Positions 1-9,977 of a stretch of 64,000 nt of DNA are shown piece by piece. The position numbers and the translations under genes are program-made. Positions within the stretch are counted from its first letter, which is position 1, and each line of letters starts with the position of its first letter. Below the pieces are notes generated by a model, which ran no database searches, was not told the origin of the DNA, and was given only the letters and a program-made list of their open reading frames with translations. The stretch comes from Istiophorus platypterus (taxonomy: Eukaryota; Chordata; Actinopteri; Istiophoriformes; Istiophoridae): positions 8,696,151 to 8,760,150 of the forward strand of contig CM029112.1 in NCBI GenBank assembly GCA_016859345.1, written 5' to 3'.

Positions 1-1418
1 GGACCCATTGTCCCCAAAAAAGTACAGGTGAGTGTAAGAGTTTTAATTATTTTCAAAATTATTTTTATACACTTCATTCAGTTCTTTGTGTATGAACTTT
101 ATGGGATTGCATCCTGCAAGTCTTTTGACTTGATCGTGATTTCTAATGATTGTGGCCATCCTTCCTGTCTGTGTGTGTTTTCTCAGGATGTGAAACTCAA
201 GAATATGGGCTCATGGGCCAGCCTGGCACAAAAGTCCACATCTACGCCCTTATCTGCAGTGAAATCATCGAGTGACAGTTTTGAGCAGTTCCGTCGAGCT
301 GCCCGGGAGAAAGAGGAGAGAGAGAAAGCCCTGAAGGCCCAAGCTGAGCAGGCAGAAAAAGACCGGCTACGCAGAGAGCAGGACAAACTACGGTAAGGTT
401 GTCGAGAACAAAAATGGAGACGAAATACAAAGAAGCTCGCAGTGTTTCCTTCATTAGTTAGTATTGTTTTTTGAGCAGATACACCTGCCATTAATTAATT
501 GTATATTTGATTCACAAAACCCCAAATGAAAGGATAAACGAAGTTGTGGACCAGACTATTTATCTGTAGCTTTACAGTAATCAAGGCTATAAAAGGCAGT
601 TTTAGAGCAAGAGCACGTCAACGTGCTGTGTAGTTTTTGAAAAAGTGAAACTTTTGGCTCATTAGAAATACTGAGTAATGTGAGACTGACGGACTTTGAT
701 GCCTCTCTGATGAGTTCATACGATTATGGATTGAGCACAGCTTCGAAGAGCAGCAACTACCAGAAGAAATAAAATTTTGCATTGTTGATTTAAAAACATC
801 AACAATATAGATAAAGTATAGAAAAAAATTTAAGGCACAAATGTACTTTAGTGGCTGAAAATTTGTTTGGATTGGCTGCTTGATGATAAATAAGACATGG
901 GAAACATAAGGTTATGAAATATGCCCTCTAGTGTTCATATAGTAGGACCACAACAGCCACTGAGAATCATTTGTAACTAAAGAATGCAGGAGGGGTTGTT
1001 TGAGCTGTCAAAATTAAAACCTGAAGAGATAAAATCCATTATATGCATCTCATGGATCTCTGTTGAAGCAGCCAGTTTAATTTAGCTAAAACACATCTGT
1101 ACAGATCTTAATGCTTGTTGTATAGCCTTATAAATGATCTTGTTTTTTTTGGCTTGTAGTTTTAATTAGTTCAGATATTATTGTATGAGACATCCAGGAT
1201 GGCATCAAATGCAGCGTTAAAGGTATCTCTTACTCAGTCAAGAATCCCCCACAGCTGGGTGAAAAGTATTTGATTTCACCTGGTGTGAATTATTTGCCCA
1301 AATTTTTTCCAGAGGTCGGGATGAGGATGACGTGATGGAGCCTAGCAGAAGGGTGCACGAGGAACCACGCAGGCGTCTTGAACAGCAGCACATCCAAGCA
1401 CCTTCGCAACAACAGCAA

Positions 1419-1481
<63 letters not shown>

Positions 1482-1922
1482 GAGCCCCAGCCAACTGCTA
1501 TTCAGCAGCCTCCTCAACCCCCAACACCACCTCAGCCCACACAGAACCCACTAGACCAACAGAGGGAGCTAGCACGCCGCCGAGAGCAGGAGAGGAGGCG
1601 GCGAGAAGCGGTGAGATGATTGTGTTTAGCATTCTTTAGTTTTATGGAGCTTAATATGATGCTATTTTATATTTAATACAAAGATAGGGAACTGTGAAAG
1701 ATGCACACCATAGATCAACTTAAACACAAACAGTAGCAGTAGTAATTGCAATTACATTTCTAGCTGTAGTCTTGATTTTGAAAAACTTAAAGGTGTGCTT
1801 TCAGGAGTAAATAAATGTACAGGAAATGCTTAGTTCTTCTTTTCTTTCTCCAGATGGCAGCGACTATTGACATGAATTTCCAAAGTGACTTAATGGCTAT
1901 CTTTGAGGAGAACCTGTTTTGA
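1..1922 (+). CDS. brd4: Bromodomain protein BRD4, C-terminal end of long isoform (partial)
   Basis: BET-family chromatin reader that binds acetylated histones and recruits P-TEFb. Only the last 199 residues are here; the bromodomains and ET domain lie left of the window. Coding exons: 1-27, 187-392, 1313-1610, 1854-1922, all with GT/AG borders and matching phases (600 nt in total, ending in TGA). The second exon carries the conserved NMGSWASLAQK block followed by SSSDSFEQFRRAAREKEERE, the basic/acidic helix typical of BRD4. The third holds a 25-residue glutamine run and the LDQQRELARRREQERRRRE segment. The last exon gives MAATIDMNFQSD and ends in FEENLF, the C-terminal P-TEFb-interacting motif. 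BRD2 and BRD3 lack this tail. BRDT shares part of it, but the overall match is best to BRD4. Confidence 0.95.
393..1312 (+). other. brd4 intron with one CTCF-like motif
   Basis: Intron between two coding exons, AT-rich, with no coding potential seen. The only structured element I find is a minus-strand CTCF-type core at 921-934 (ACACTAGAGGGCAT) with a matching upstream submotif (TGTGGTCCT) at the 18-bp offset, ending at 952. The core departs from the consensus at its first and last bases. Confidence 0.6.
1407..1481 (+). repeat. In-frame CAG/CAA tract encoding 25 consecutive glutamines in brd4
   Basis: The 75 bases are all CAG or CAA codons, with a long CAG run in the middle and CAA interruptions at both ends. 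They lie in the third brd4 exon of the window, in the place where mammalian BRD4 also has a glutamine-rich stretch. A length polymorphism would change the protein by whole residues. Confidence 0.95.
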
Positions 1923-4414
1923 GGAGAGGAGCACCTGAAACGTAACTGCAAAAAAACAAAAAAAAAAAAAAAACCCAAGAAAAAAACACAAATAAAAACA
2001 TGAAAAACTTGAATGATATACACTTCCCCTAACGTGAGATTTGGAGACCACGCACCACAGAGGGACATGGACTGTATGTAGAGGTGACAGGCGTCTAGAG
2101 ACACAAATGCTGGACGGGGCTGTCACAGCTCGCTTTGCCCCTGTGGACTGAACACACACGAGAAATGGGGATATTCTCATTGTTTTGGATGTAATTTCCT
2201 GGGAATTTGGCATTGTCTGCCTGATATTTCACAACAAGAGTGAACGGACCCCTGTTGGCAAAGTTGCCTTTGTCACACTTGTTTCAAACGGTGCACATTG
2301 GCACGACAATAATTGCAAGAGTGAAAACATCCCAATAACTATGAAAATGCTCTGATAATGTACTGACAGACTGTGCAGAGGCGTTTTGAAACTGCCAGGT
2401 GTCTGAGGTGATGAAGAAGACTGGTCTTTTATGTTCTGTTTTGTTTTGTTGTAAGTGAACACATGAAATGATGGGGGGGGCAACTTCCATACTGTAAATC
2501 ATGTATATTTCTCAGCAGAGAAGGTACACTTTGCCTTACACCTCTTTCCTAAACAGACCATTATGTTCTGCGGCCTGCACACATGGACAAACCAATAACA
2601 TTTACAGCCAGGAGTAGGAGCAGTGCAGACCTTTTTCATCATCTAGTATCTACTGTAAAGAAATATTTTCTTATACTACAATAACTGTTTATTTTGAATC
2701 TTTTTTTTGCCTCTCTAGGTCTTGAATCTTCACACCAACACACTCCACCACTTATGTCTATGCCAAACTACCCCATATCTTTTATGCTTAATTACTTGTC
2801 CGAAACATGTTAGGTAGCTAGTGAAAAAAAACCCTGAATATATGCATTATCATAGTTCCAGCAAGTATTTTATCAAAGGCAGAATCAGTTGAAGTTTTCC
2901 TGCTTTGTACTTTTCTTTTAAAGCCACAACAGGAAACTGTAAGCGAAGAGTGGAAAGGTCCAGCCGTTTCTGAGCTTTGGTTGGAATTTAGTTTCACTAC
3001 AAGTTTTGCACCAGTATTTGTAATACACTTTTAGACATAATGTTGGAAATGTTCATATCATTGGCCTGTTCACAACAGTCACACTACTGGATTAGTTAAG
3101 AGGTGAGAAGATGAGGAGCCCCTTGCTGTTTCCCTCTGTTTGAGCTCTGAGCTTACAAGACGGTTTTGGATCAAATGTCAACAAGCAGAGTGTTCAGAGC
3201 AGGAAGGGGACAATCAGGGGAATAAAACAAACACTTACCACCTTTCTGTAGCTGTTACTTGAACCAGGTTAGTTAAAGAAAAAAAAGATAGTTGAAAGGA
3301 TCCGAAAGAGCTCCCGGTTAGTTTTTGCATCAGTTCGTCACCAAGGGCACACTGTCAACAATATGAAATAAAAAGACAAACAATTACAAAAGTTACAAAT
3401 CTGAAATCACTGAAAAAAAACAGTTTTGATTTATATCTTTGTTCTTGTTTGATAATAGTGGATGTGAGTTAAAATTCTGTTCATGGAGACATTGTTTGGA
3501 CTGGGGATGGGTTGAAATCTGAATGCATCTTATCCTCTCCACTTGTCTCTTATGGTGTTTTTCTCCAGTGCCTGTATTGTATTGCAATTCTCGTTGGCTT
3601 ATATTACACTTTGAGGGGGTTTAGAAAGGGGTGAGGCAGGAATGGGTGGTGTAATATTTGAACGGGGAGGGAGATTTTTGAAAGAGTTTGTGTAATAAAA
3701 AAAAAAAAAAACGATTAAAAAAAAAACAACCAAAAAGACAGCATTTTATATTTTACCCGATGTCAGAATTCGGGTTTTAAATTTAGTTTTAGCTGGACTT
3801 CTGAGTGTACACACCTGACAACTTTCATTATGTTCAATCAGCAGATTTTAGGTAGATATGTTTCAGTGTTGCCACACTAGCATTTGAGTCTGGTCTGTAA
3901 GTGTGACTGTGTAAATTTGGACGGCTGTGTGACTGTGTGCGTTTTGTTTTTGTTCTTTTTTTTTTTTTTTTTAAAGTGTGTGGTGCACGGAGGCATGTTC
4001 TGCAATGTAGATAAGCATTCTATTGAGGAGGAGAAGAAACGGATAAACAGTACTTCAGGAGAATTTGTTTTTGTGCTTAAGTCACCTTTTTAATTTCTAT
4101 GAAGTCCACCATATATGAATATATAATTTTTATTATTAGACTGGTTTTGAAAGGGTAAAAAAAAAAAAAAAACTTCATTCCTTTTTAGCCTTTTTTTCTT
4201 TTCACAGTAACTGTTGGACATAATGTGCCATGAGTTCTACAGAGAATGTGCTGACCCGCAGCTCAGCCCAGAGTTTGCTTTATTCAGGTATTTTATTTTG
4301 TGTTACATGTGTTCTGTTTTGGGGGTTTTGTTCAAACATTTTCCTCGATTATCGTTTGATATGTGAGTGGTCTATCGAGGTCTCTGATTAAGTCTGTTAA
4401 GATCATTGAATAAA
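1923..4414 (+). other. brd4 3' untranslated region
   Basis: AT-rich sequence with several A and T homopolymers (about 1956-1973, 3698-3712, 3957-3972, 4157-4172) and no convincing ORF. AATAAA-type signals occur near 3222 and 3693 and, in the best context, at 4409-4414, followed by a T-rich stretch. The UTR would then be about 2.5 kb; shorter forms could use the internal signals. Confidence 0.6.
4409..4414 (+). terminator. Likely brd4 polyadenylation signal AATAAA
   Basis: Canonical hexamer about 2.5 kb after the stop codon, with a T/GT-rich element some 40-60 bases downstream. Upstream hexamers at about 3222 and 3693 are alternatives. Confidence 0.5.
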
Positions 4415-6345
4415 CTCATCTCTTTTATAGAAAATAAAAAATAAACGAAATTTTGTCTCATTTAGTCTTTTTTCGAATGGGATGCCCCTCGTGGAGCTGC
4501 TATGTAACTCACAGGCTCACTTGTTCTCAATTATTCTCAATTTTCAAGAGGGAGCAGCTCTTTTTTTTTTTTTTTAGAAAATATGCTCAGCAGAATCCAG
4601 GCTTCTGCCAAGCAAGGTCAGTATCAAAACAACATACACCAGATTACAGAGAAAAAATTCAAATTCATAGTTAAAGATCTGAATCAGCCTCAAATTTTGA
4701 TGGGTTCTCCCTCCATAAAGTTTGGTGCAAACTGGTACAGTACTTTTGCTTCATCCTGCTGACATAAACAAACAATCGAAGACACAGACACCGGTGATCA
4801 CATAACCTAAGTAGAAGTAATAATGGAAAAATATTGTTTTAGACTGAGTATCCGTGGATAGTAGATACACAAAAATACAATTCAGCTTTTGGCTGTACAG
4901 CACCGTTTTTTTTTTTTAATAGATTTTGTCAATTAGTCAAATTGCTTCCCTTATTAAACATTTAATCTGTTCAGCATCAGAGACATTACACTCATACGTT
5001 ACTAACATTCTCTTTTGACTCTGCATCCCATCTTGCCCCAAAATCCCTTATTTTTCCCACTTTGTGACAGAGGACACACAACAGAAAGTTCCTCTCACAT
5101 CACAATCTTCAGCAGAAAAAACTGCTCTTGTAACCCTCATTGTCCACAGGTGGCAAAAGTGAGGTCAAACTAAGACTAGCACTACATTTTTTCTTGTAGC
5201 TGGTTAGTATCAGCATGTCAACATCTGAATTTCAATCATGCTGCTGCCACCTTTTTTTGCATAAGGGTGATGAAGGCTGTACTGGGGCTACAGAACTAAA
5301 GGGACTGAGAATTTGATGTTGGCTGCTTCAAATTTTCGATGTTTTGCCTCCATGACACTGATCATCCTTTTTTACTTACTGCAAGATCAGTGCATTTGTT
5401 TCATCTACAATAGCACAAAGACAAGGCTGATGATACCTGACGGACAAAGAAGTCAGAAGATATACACTCTTGAGTCAGCTGACAAACGATTAACCCTAAT
5501 ATTCAATAATACCCAATTGTACAGATTATTGTTGATGTATTTAATAGAGAAATAAACTGACCAAAATGAAGTAATAAAAAACCCAAAACAAAACAAATGA
5601 AATGACGATGTGTCTTTCGTTATCTATTGGCCACAATTAGACACAACAACTTCTCATTCTAAAGTGGGAGCAATCCTGGTATTTAGAATGATTTTTATTA
5701 ATTCTTCAGGATGTTCATAATAATCATTCTACTGGTATTAACACTCTACTTGATAGAGCACGTAGTGCTGCGTTTTGAGCAAATAACCAAAAAATTAATA
5801 AAAAAAGAATAAATGTTTTGTCCAAATCTATTTATATACTTGAAAAGGAAATTAGAAACGGTGCCTCCGCTCCGGATTGTTTTATCTTGAAGGTATTGGC
5901 CAGAGGTTTCAGTATGCTATTAAGTTTGTATTGACGCTGGCTGTAGTTCCGTCTGGCAGGTCAACTGGCCCCTATAGGGAAAGCTCTTTATTCACCTCAT
6001 TATCACCAAGTCTTATTTGTATCCCTTACACTAATAATGGCTTTTACTTATAATAAAACCGAAAAACTTGTTTGGGCTTTTTCCTTAATTCCTTTATTCA
6101 GTAATGGAGCCCTGTATACTTCCCTACTGTGTGACAGACCCTTTTTTTTTTAATAAATAAAAATAAAATTTCTGCTCTTTACACATAATTACTGTGTATC
6201 TTCAGGAGTTCGCGTTAACGCTATTTTAAGAAGAGTCTTAACCTGTGCCATCATAAACAGTTGATTATTGGTTAATGATAATAATAATAATCAATAATAA
6301 ATAAATAAATAATGAATAATGGTTAATTACGATAAGAGGTCTACA

Positions 6346-6377
6346 CTGCCCCCCAGTGGTAACAATGAGGCCTTACA
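6346..6377 (-). promoter_or_regulatory. CTCF-type site, minus orientation (core plus upstream submotif)
   Basis: On the minus strand the core reads CCACTGGGGGGCAG, close to the CTCF consensus CCASYAGRKGGCRS. Exactly 18 bases upstream of the core start is TGTAAGGCC, matching the reported upstream CTCF submotif (roughly TGCARTNCC). It points away from the four plus-oriented sites to its right. Confidence 0.55.
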
Positions 6378-6589
6378 CGACATTTAAATTGTCAGTTGGC
6401 GTAAATACTGATGTGAAAGTTTGCCACCACGTCCGGGATACAATTTCAAAATTAAAGTGCTTAAACTGAAATTAATTTTTTTTAAAAAGAAAAAAAAACC
6501 TCTGTCTCAAAAATATAAAACTTTCACTTAGACACTACATTCAATTCGTGGCATAAGTATTCAGCTAATTCCTATTATTAATAACAATG

Positions 6590-6629
6590 ATAATAATAAC
6601 AACAACAATCATCATCATCATCATCATCA

Positions 6630-6690
<61 letters not shown>

Positions 6691-6698
6691 CATCATCA

Positions 6699-6740
<42 letters not shown>
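6590..6740. repeat. Compound AAC / ATC / ATT trinucleotide microsatellite
   Basis: About 150 bases of ATC, ATT and alternating ATTATC units. On the other strand it reads as an artificial poly-Asn/Asp ORF. It directly abuts the CpG-rich patch and a CTCF-type motif on its right. Confidence 0.95.
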
Positions 6741-6742
<2 letters not shown>

Positions 6743-7040
6743 CCGGCGCCGCGTTCCAGCTGATTTCAACGCGACGTTGCGGTTCCCCGCCGCGGCCACT
6801 AGAGGGCGGCGGTTCCGCGGAGCGGGGCCGGGCTCGGTCGCAGCCTCCGTTTCCTCCTGATCTCGCCTCAGTAACGAGCTTGACGCGGGTCAAACGTTGT
6901 CCCGGGCCCTTTATGTTTGTACACTGGATGTAACTCCGCGGACATGCGCCGCTGTCTGGTCCATGTAAAGTATAACGATGGGGAATCTGCCATCCAGTTT
7001 GTGCGCCGGCTCTCCGAGCTAAAGAGTTAGCTAGCTACTC
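6741..7040. promoter_or_regulatory. CpG-rich patch, possible orphan promoter or insulator core
   Basis: GC- and CpG-rich sequence in AT-rich surroundings, about 2 kb upstream of the lpar2 promoter. It contains a CTCF-type core and a 28-codon ORF (6944-7030, starting MRRCLVHVKYNDGE) that I cannot assign to a gene. No splice donor follows the ORF. Whether it is transcribed cannot be told from sequence. Confidence 0.35.
6778..6809 (+). promoter_or_regulatory. CTCF-type site, plus orientation
   Basis: Core CCACTAGAGGGCGG at 6796-6809 with submotif TGCGGTTCC starting 18 bases upstream. It lies in the CpG-rich patch beside the trinucleotide microsatellite. Its CpG content means methylation could control occupancy. 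Confidence 0.6.
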
Positions 7041-7237
7041 AGAAGTCCCTGCAAGCGATCACTACATGCAGCCACCATAAAATACGGTAATAGAAAAATA
7101 AAAAATTGAAGCAAAAAAAAATAAATAAATAAAGGAGCATCATAATCGTTAGAATATTTGTATTATCGCGGTTTGGATGTGGTGATAAATCTCTGTTTCC
7201 GTTTGTTGCCTGATGTTACTTTATTTCGAAAGCGTTC

Positions 7238-7247
7238 ACCGGAAGTG
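7238..7247 (+). promoter_or_regulatory. ETS/GABP-type motif ACCGGAAGTG
   Basis: Perfect match to the ETS-family promoter consensus, 52 bases upstream of one CTCF-type module. A degenerate copy of the surrounding 20 bases recurs at 7590-7610, where the ETS core is lost. Confidence 0.4.
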
Positions 7248-7298
7248 ATAGTCTCGTTCGCGGTGGTTTTTGACGCCAGTTTGACAAATTTTTTATGT

Positions 7299-7330
7299 TG
7301 CGGTTCCTCGCTGTGGCCGCTAGAGGGCAG
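7299..7330 (+). promoter_or_regulatory. CTCF-type site, plus orientation
   Basis: Core CCGCTAGAGGGCAG at 7317-7330 with submotif TGCGGTTCC at the same 18-base offset. The flank (TTGCGGTTCC, then GTGGCCGCTAG) resembles the site at 6778 well beyond the motif, suggesting duplication. Confidence 0.6.
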
Positions 7331-7713
7331 CAAACAAGCGGCGCGTTGACGAATGTAATATGTTCGTAGGGATGAAATACATCGAGTATTTTATTCTTTT
7401 TGAACTTCGATCACAAACTATACACCTGTTATAGAGAATAATGCAAAAAACCTAATTAGAATATTGATAATTAGTGCTATTGTCTGTACTGTGCCCAATG
7501 AAGAATGTGGAGTTGGAGACTCTTAACTGTTCTTGGTCATATCTTCTTATTTGTTCCAAATTGATTTAGTTTGGTCACTTTATTATTATAGCGTTCACTA
7601 GAAGTAGCAGATGGATTATGCCTTATTTTTTAATAAAACCTGGAGTTTGAGGGCCAAGACGCTGCACAGCGGGTGATAACACTAATACAAACGGGTTATA
7701 TTTAGTGTGGGGT

Positions 7714-7745
7714 TGCAGTACATTAATGTGACCACTGGGTGGCAG
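7714..7745 (+). promoter_or_regulatory. CTCF-type site, plus orientation
   Basis: Core CCACTGGGTGGCAG at 7732-7745 with submotif TGCAGTACA starting 18 bases upstream. This is the closest of the set to the published upstream submotif. Confidence 0.6.
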
Positions 7746-8119
7746 GGTACATATGTGATTGCTGTACCCAACTAAAATAAAAATGCTCTTGCTACAACCG
7801 CTTAGGGGATATTTTTTCCCCATTTGCTTCAGTTATTCTATAAAACTAGATTATTAGCAGTTAATGTAGATATATAGAATTATAAACCTATATCAACTAA
7901 TAATAAAGTTGAGAGGGGAACCTGGAAATGAAATGTTTTGTAAGTCTGAATTTTTTGGAGGTTTAAGTCTCGTTGCTGTTTGATTTAATATTGTCAATTT
8001 GTAAGCTTGTTGTAAAAATCACATTTCATTTATATTTCTTATTCTATTTGTTACCAATACCTTCATTACTTCAGTTATTTGTGATCATCGCGGTAGTAGT
8101 GAATTCTGCTATGTAGTGT

Positions 8120-8151
8120 TACAGTTCTTCACTTTCGCCACTAGAGGGCAG
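8120..8151 (+). promoter_or_regulatory. CTCF-type site, plus orientation
   Basis: Core CCACTAGAGGGCAG at 8138-8151, an essentially perfect consensus match, with TACAGTTCT starting 18 bases upstream. It is the last of four plus-oriented sites before the lpar2 promoter. Confidence 0.6.
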
Positions 8152-8581
8152 CGAATATTCATGATTCTAAATACGCTCAATACAAAAACCGATCTAACGC
8201 TTCCGCTGAGGAAACTAAAAATAAGAAGAGGAAGACACCAATAATCTGTCTATCGTTAATTAATGTTCGTTCATCTCAGATCCTTACAGCAGTTTTGTGA
8301 ACATGGAGATTATTATTGATACATCTAGAAAAAAATAAACGAATTATCCCGTTTTATTGCCACAAAGTCGTAATTTTTTTTTAGCGTCCTGCTGCCTTCA
8401 GGTGCTCCTAGATTACACCGATTTTTGTTCTTTACGTTATGCCTTATTTTCAAAGTTTGACATCATGGCTGTTTAACTTTTAACTCTTTGCTTCGCTTGC
8501 GCTTGTAGCTTTTAGAGGCTTTTTATTAATGTATCATCATTATTATTATTATTTTTACTGCACTAACACAAAGCTAAAATT

Positions 8582-8605
8582 AAAAAAAAAAAAAAAAAAA
8601 AAAAA
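8582..8605. repeat. Poly(A) run
   Basis: About 24 uninterrupted A residues just upstream of the GC-rich lpar2 promoter region. Confidence 0.9.
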
Positions 8606-8717
8606 GTGACCAAAACGCAAACTGTCAGTTCGAGCTGAAGCCGACGTCTCAATTTTGTCCAAGATACGGACGAGGTCCTCCACAGCAACAATTTCCATCG
8701 CAGGCAGAGAACGGCGG

Positions 8718-8750
8718 AAAACAAACAAACAAACAAACAAACAAACAAAA
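8718..8750. repeat. (AAAC)n microsatellite
   Basis: Seven to eight AAAC units at the left edge of the GC-rich region taken as the lpar2 promoter. Confidence 0.9.
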
Positions 8751-9013
8751 GCAAACAACCCACCGCGTGCGTGCTTTTTCCGACGCTCCAGGCTTCACGT
8801 GGAGGCCCCACCGCTACCTGTCTGTCGCGTCCAGCTGATCTGAGTCAAAGTGATTCACGGCGGCGTCCGCCTCACCTGAAGCAGCGCGGCCGCCCGGGGC
8901 GACACGAGGGAGAGGGAGGCTCCGAGGCTCCGAGGCTCCGCTTCGTCTGCAGGAAACCAGGACCACCGGCTTGGAATCGGGCTCTTCTGGATGGAGGAGA
9001 CTCCGAAACGGCG
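8750..9013 (+). promoter_or_regulatory. lpar2: lpar2 CpG-rich promoter and candidate 5' untranslated exon
   Basis: A CpG-rich block ends in a plausible donor (CGGCG then GTAGGT after 9013), about 960 bases before the coding exon's acceptor. I infer a noncoding first exon, as is usual in LPA-receptor genes. The transcription start is unknown. An ATG at 8991 would open a 33-codon upstream ORF that overlaps the receptor start (stop at 10052-10054 in the spliced message). Confidence 0.45.
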
Positions 9014-9975
9014 GTAGGTTCCTGCTGCACTAAGTCGGAATGAAAATCTCCCATTAGTTCCCGTAAGACACAGAGCTGCTCGGTTTCAGTTGCACGTATC
9101 TCAGTGGCAGGTTTAGCACCTTATATCGACAAAAAAAAAAAGTTTTATATTCTGATAGTTACGTCTCTGATTTTTTTTTAAATGATGTTGCCCCAGAAAC
9201 AAGGGTAGACTTGTGCTGAAATGTTTTATTGTCGGTTTTTGTGTGCAAATATTAGTAAATTTATGTATTTCTATAGTGATTGTTCCATTTTTTCCAAATC
9301 AGACGCTTTGCTGTTTTTTACCTGTTTTATATGACTATAAACTAGTAACCTTTTGGGTTTTGGGATGTTTGTTGGACAAAACAAGCAATTTTGAAGACAT
9401 CACCTTCGGTCTCTGGGACAATGTTTGATGGAAATTTCTCTTTTGACATTTTATAGAAAAAAAATGTTTCAAAAGAACACACGGCTGATTTATTGTCAGA
9501 TCAACAATGGGTGTGTTGCTATAATCTTTACAGTAACACAAGTCATCACATGCAATGATAAAAATCTGTGCAGTAGCCTGAATTTATATTCATCCTACTG
9601 CTGATCATGTTTACAGTGTCCTGATTGCACTGCAAAAAAAAACTGATTTGAATATACCCAGATATGTAGGCAGCAAATGTGCTGAACCACAAACCCACAG
9701 TTCATATATTATGATTGAGTCACAACTACATGCACTGTCAATAGAGCTAAATGGAGAGTCTTAGAAATGATATTGCCTTCCCAAAGTTTGTTGTTTTTCA
9801 TAGTATTTGTAAAAATGTAGGAAACAATACAGTTATGAGTCCCTTTGCATGGTGAATATTGAATGTGTACTGAATGTAAATCCTTCTATTGAACAAATAC
9901 ACTGTTGTACAGTACCTGTTATTGCACATCTAGACAACTGGTAAATATGCTTAACTTCCTGTTTTCTGCCCGCAG
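9014..9975 (+). other. Inferred first intron of lpar2
   Basis: AT-rich, ending in a good pyrimidine tract and CAG acceptor at 9975. No coding or repeat structure of note. Confidence 0.45.
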
Positions 9976-9977
9976 TC

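Larger units (their letters stand above)
4440..8640. other. brd4-lpar2 intergenic region
   Basis: No recognisable gene. The left half (4440-6340) is AT-rich with short ORFs that look random. From 6340 to 8160 it contains a CTCF-motif cluster, an ATT/ATC microsatellite, a CpG-rich patch (6741-7040) and an ETS-type motif. From 8160 to 8640 it is AT-rich with a 24-base A run. The CpG-rich patch lies in otherwise AT-rich sequence and could be an unassigned promoter or boundary element. Confidence 0.6.

Noticed and set aside
1290..1517. Minus-strand ORF with a long poly-leucine run
   Set aside because: It is the antisense reading of the brd4 CAG tract; the plus-strand frame is the conserved BRD4 exon.
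6578..6799. ORF of Asn/Asp/Cys/Tyr runs
   Set aside because: Pure translation of the trinucleotide microsatellite.
8563..8843. ORFs containing Lys-Gln-Thr-Asn or Phe/Val/Cys repeats upstream of lpar2
   Set aside because: They translate the A run and AAAC repeat; no homology.
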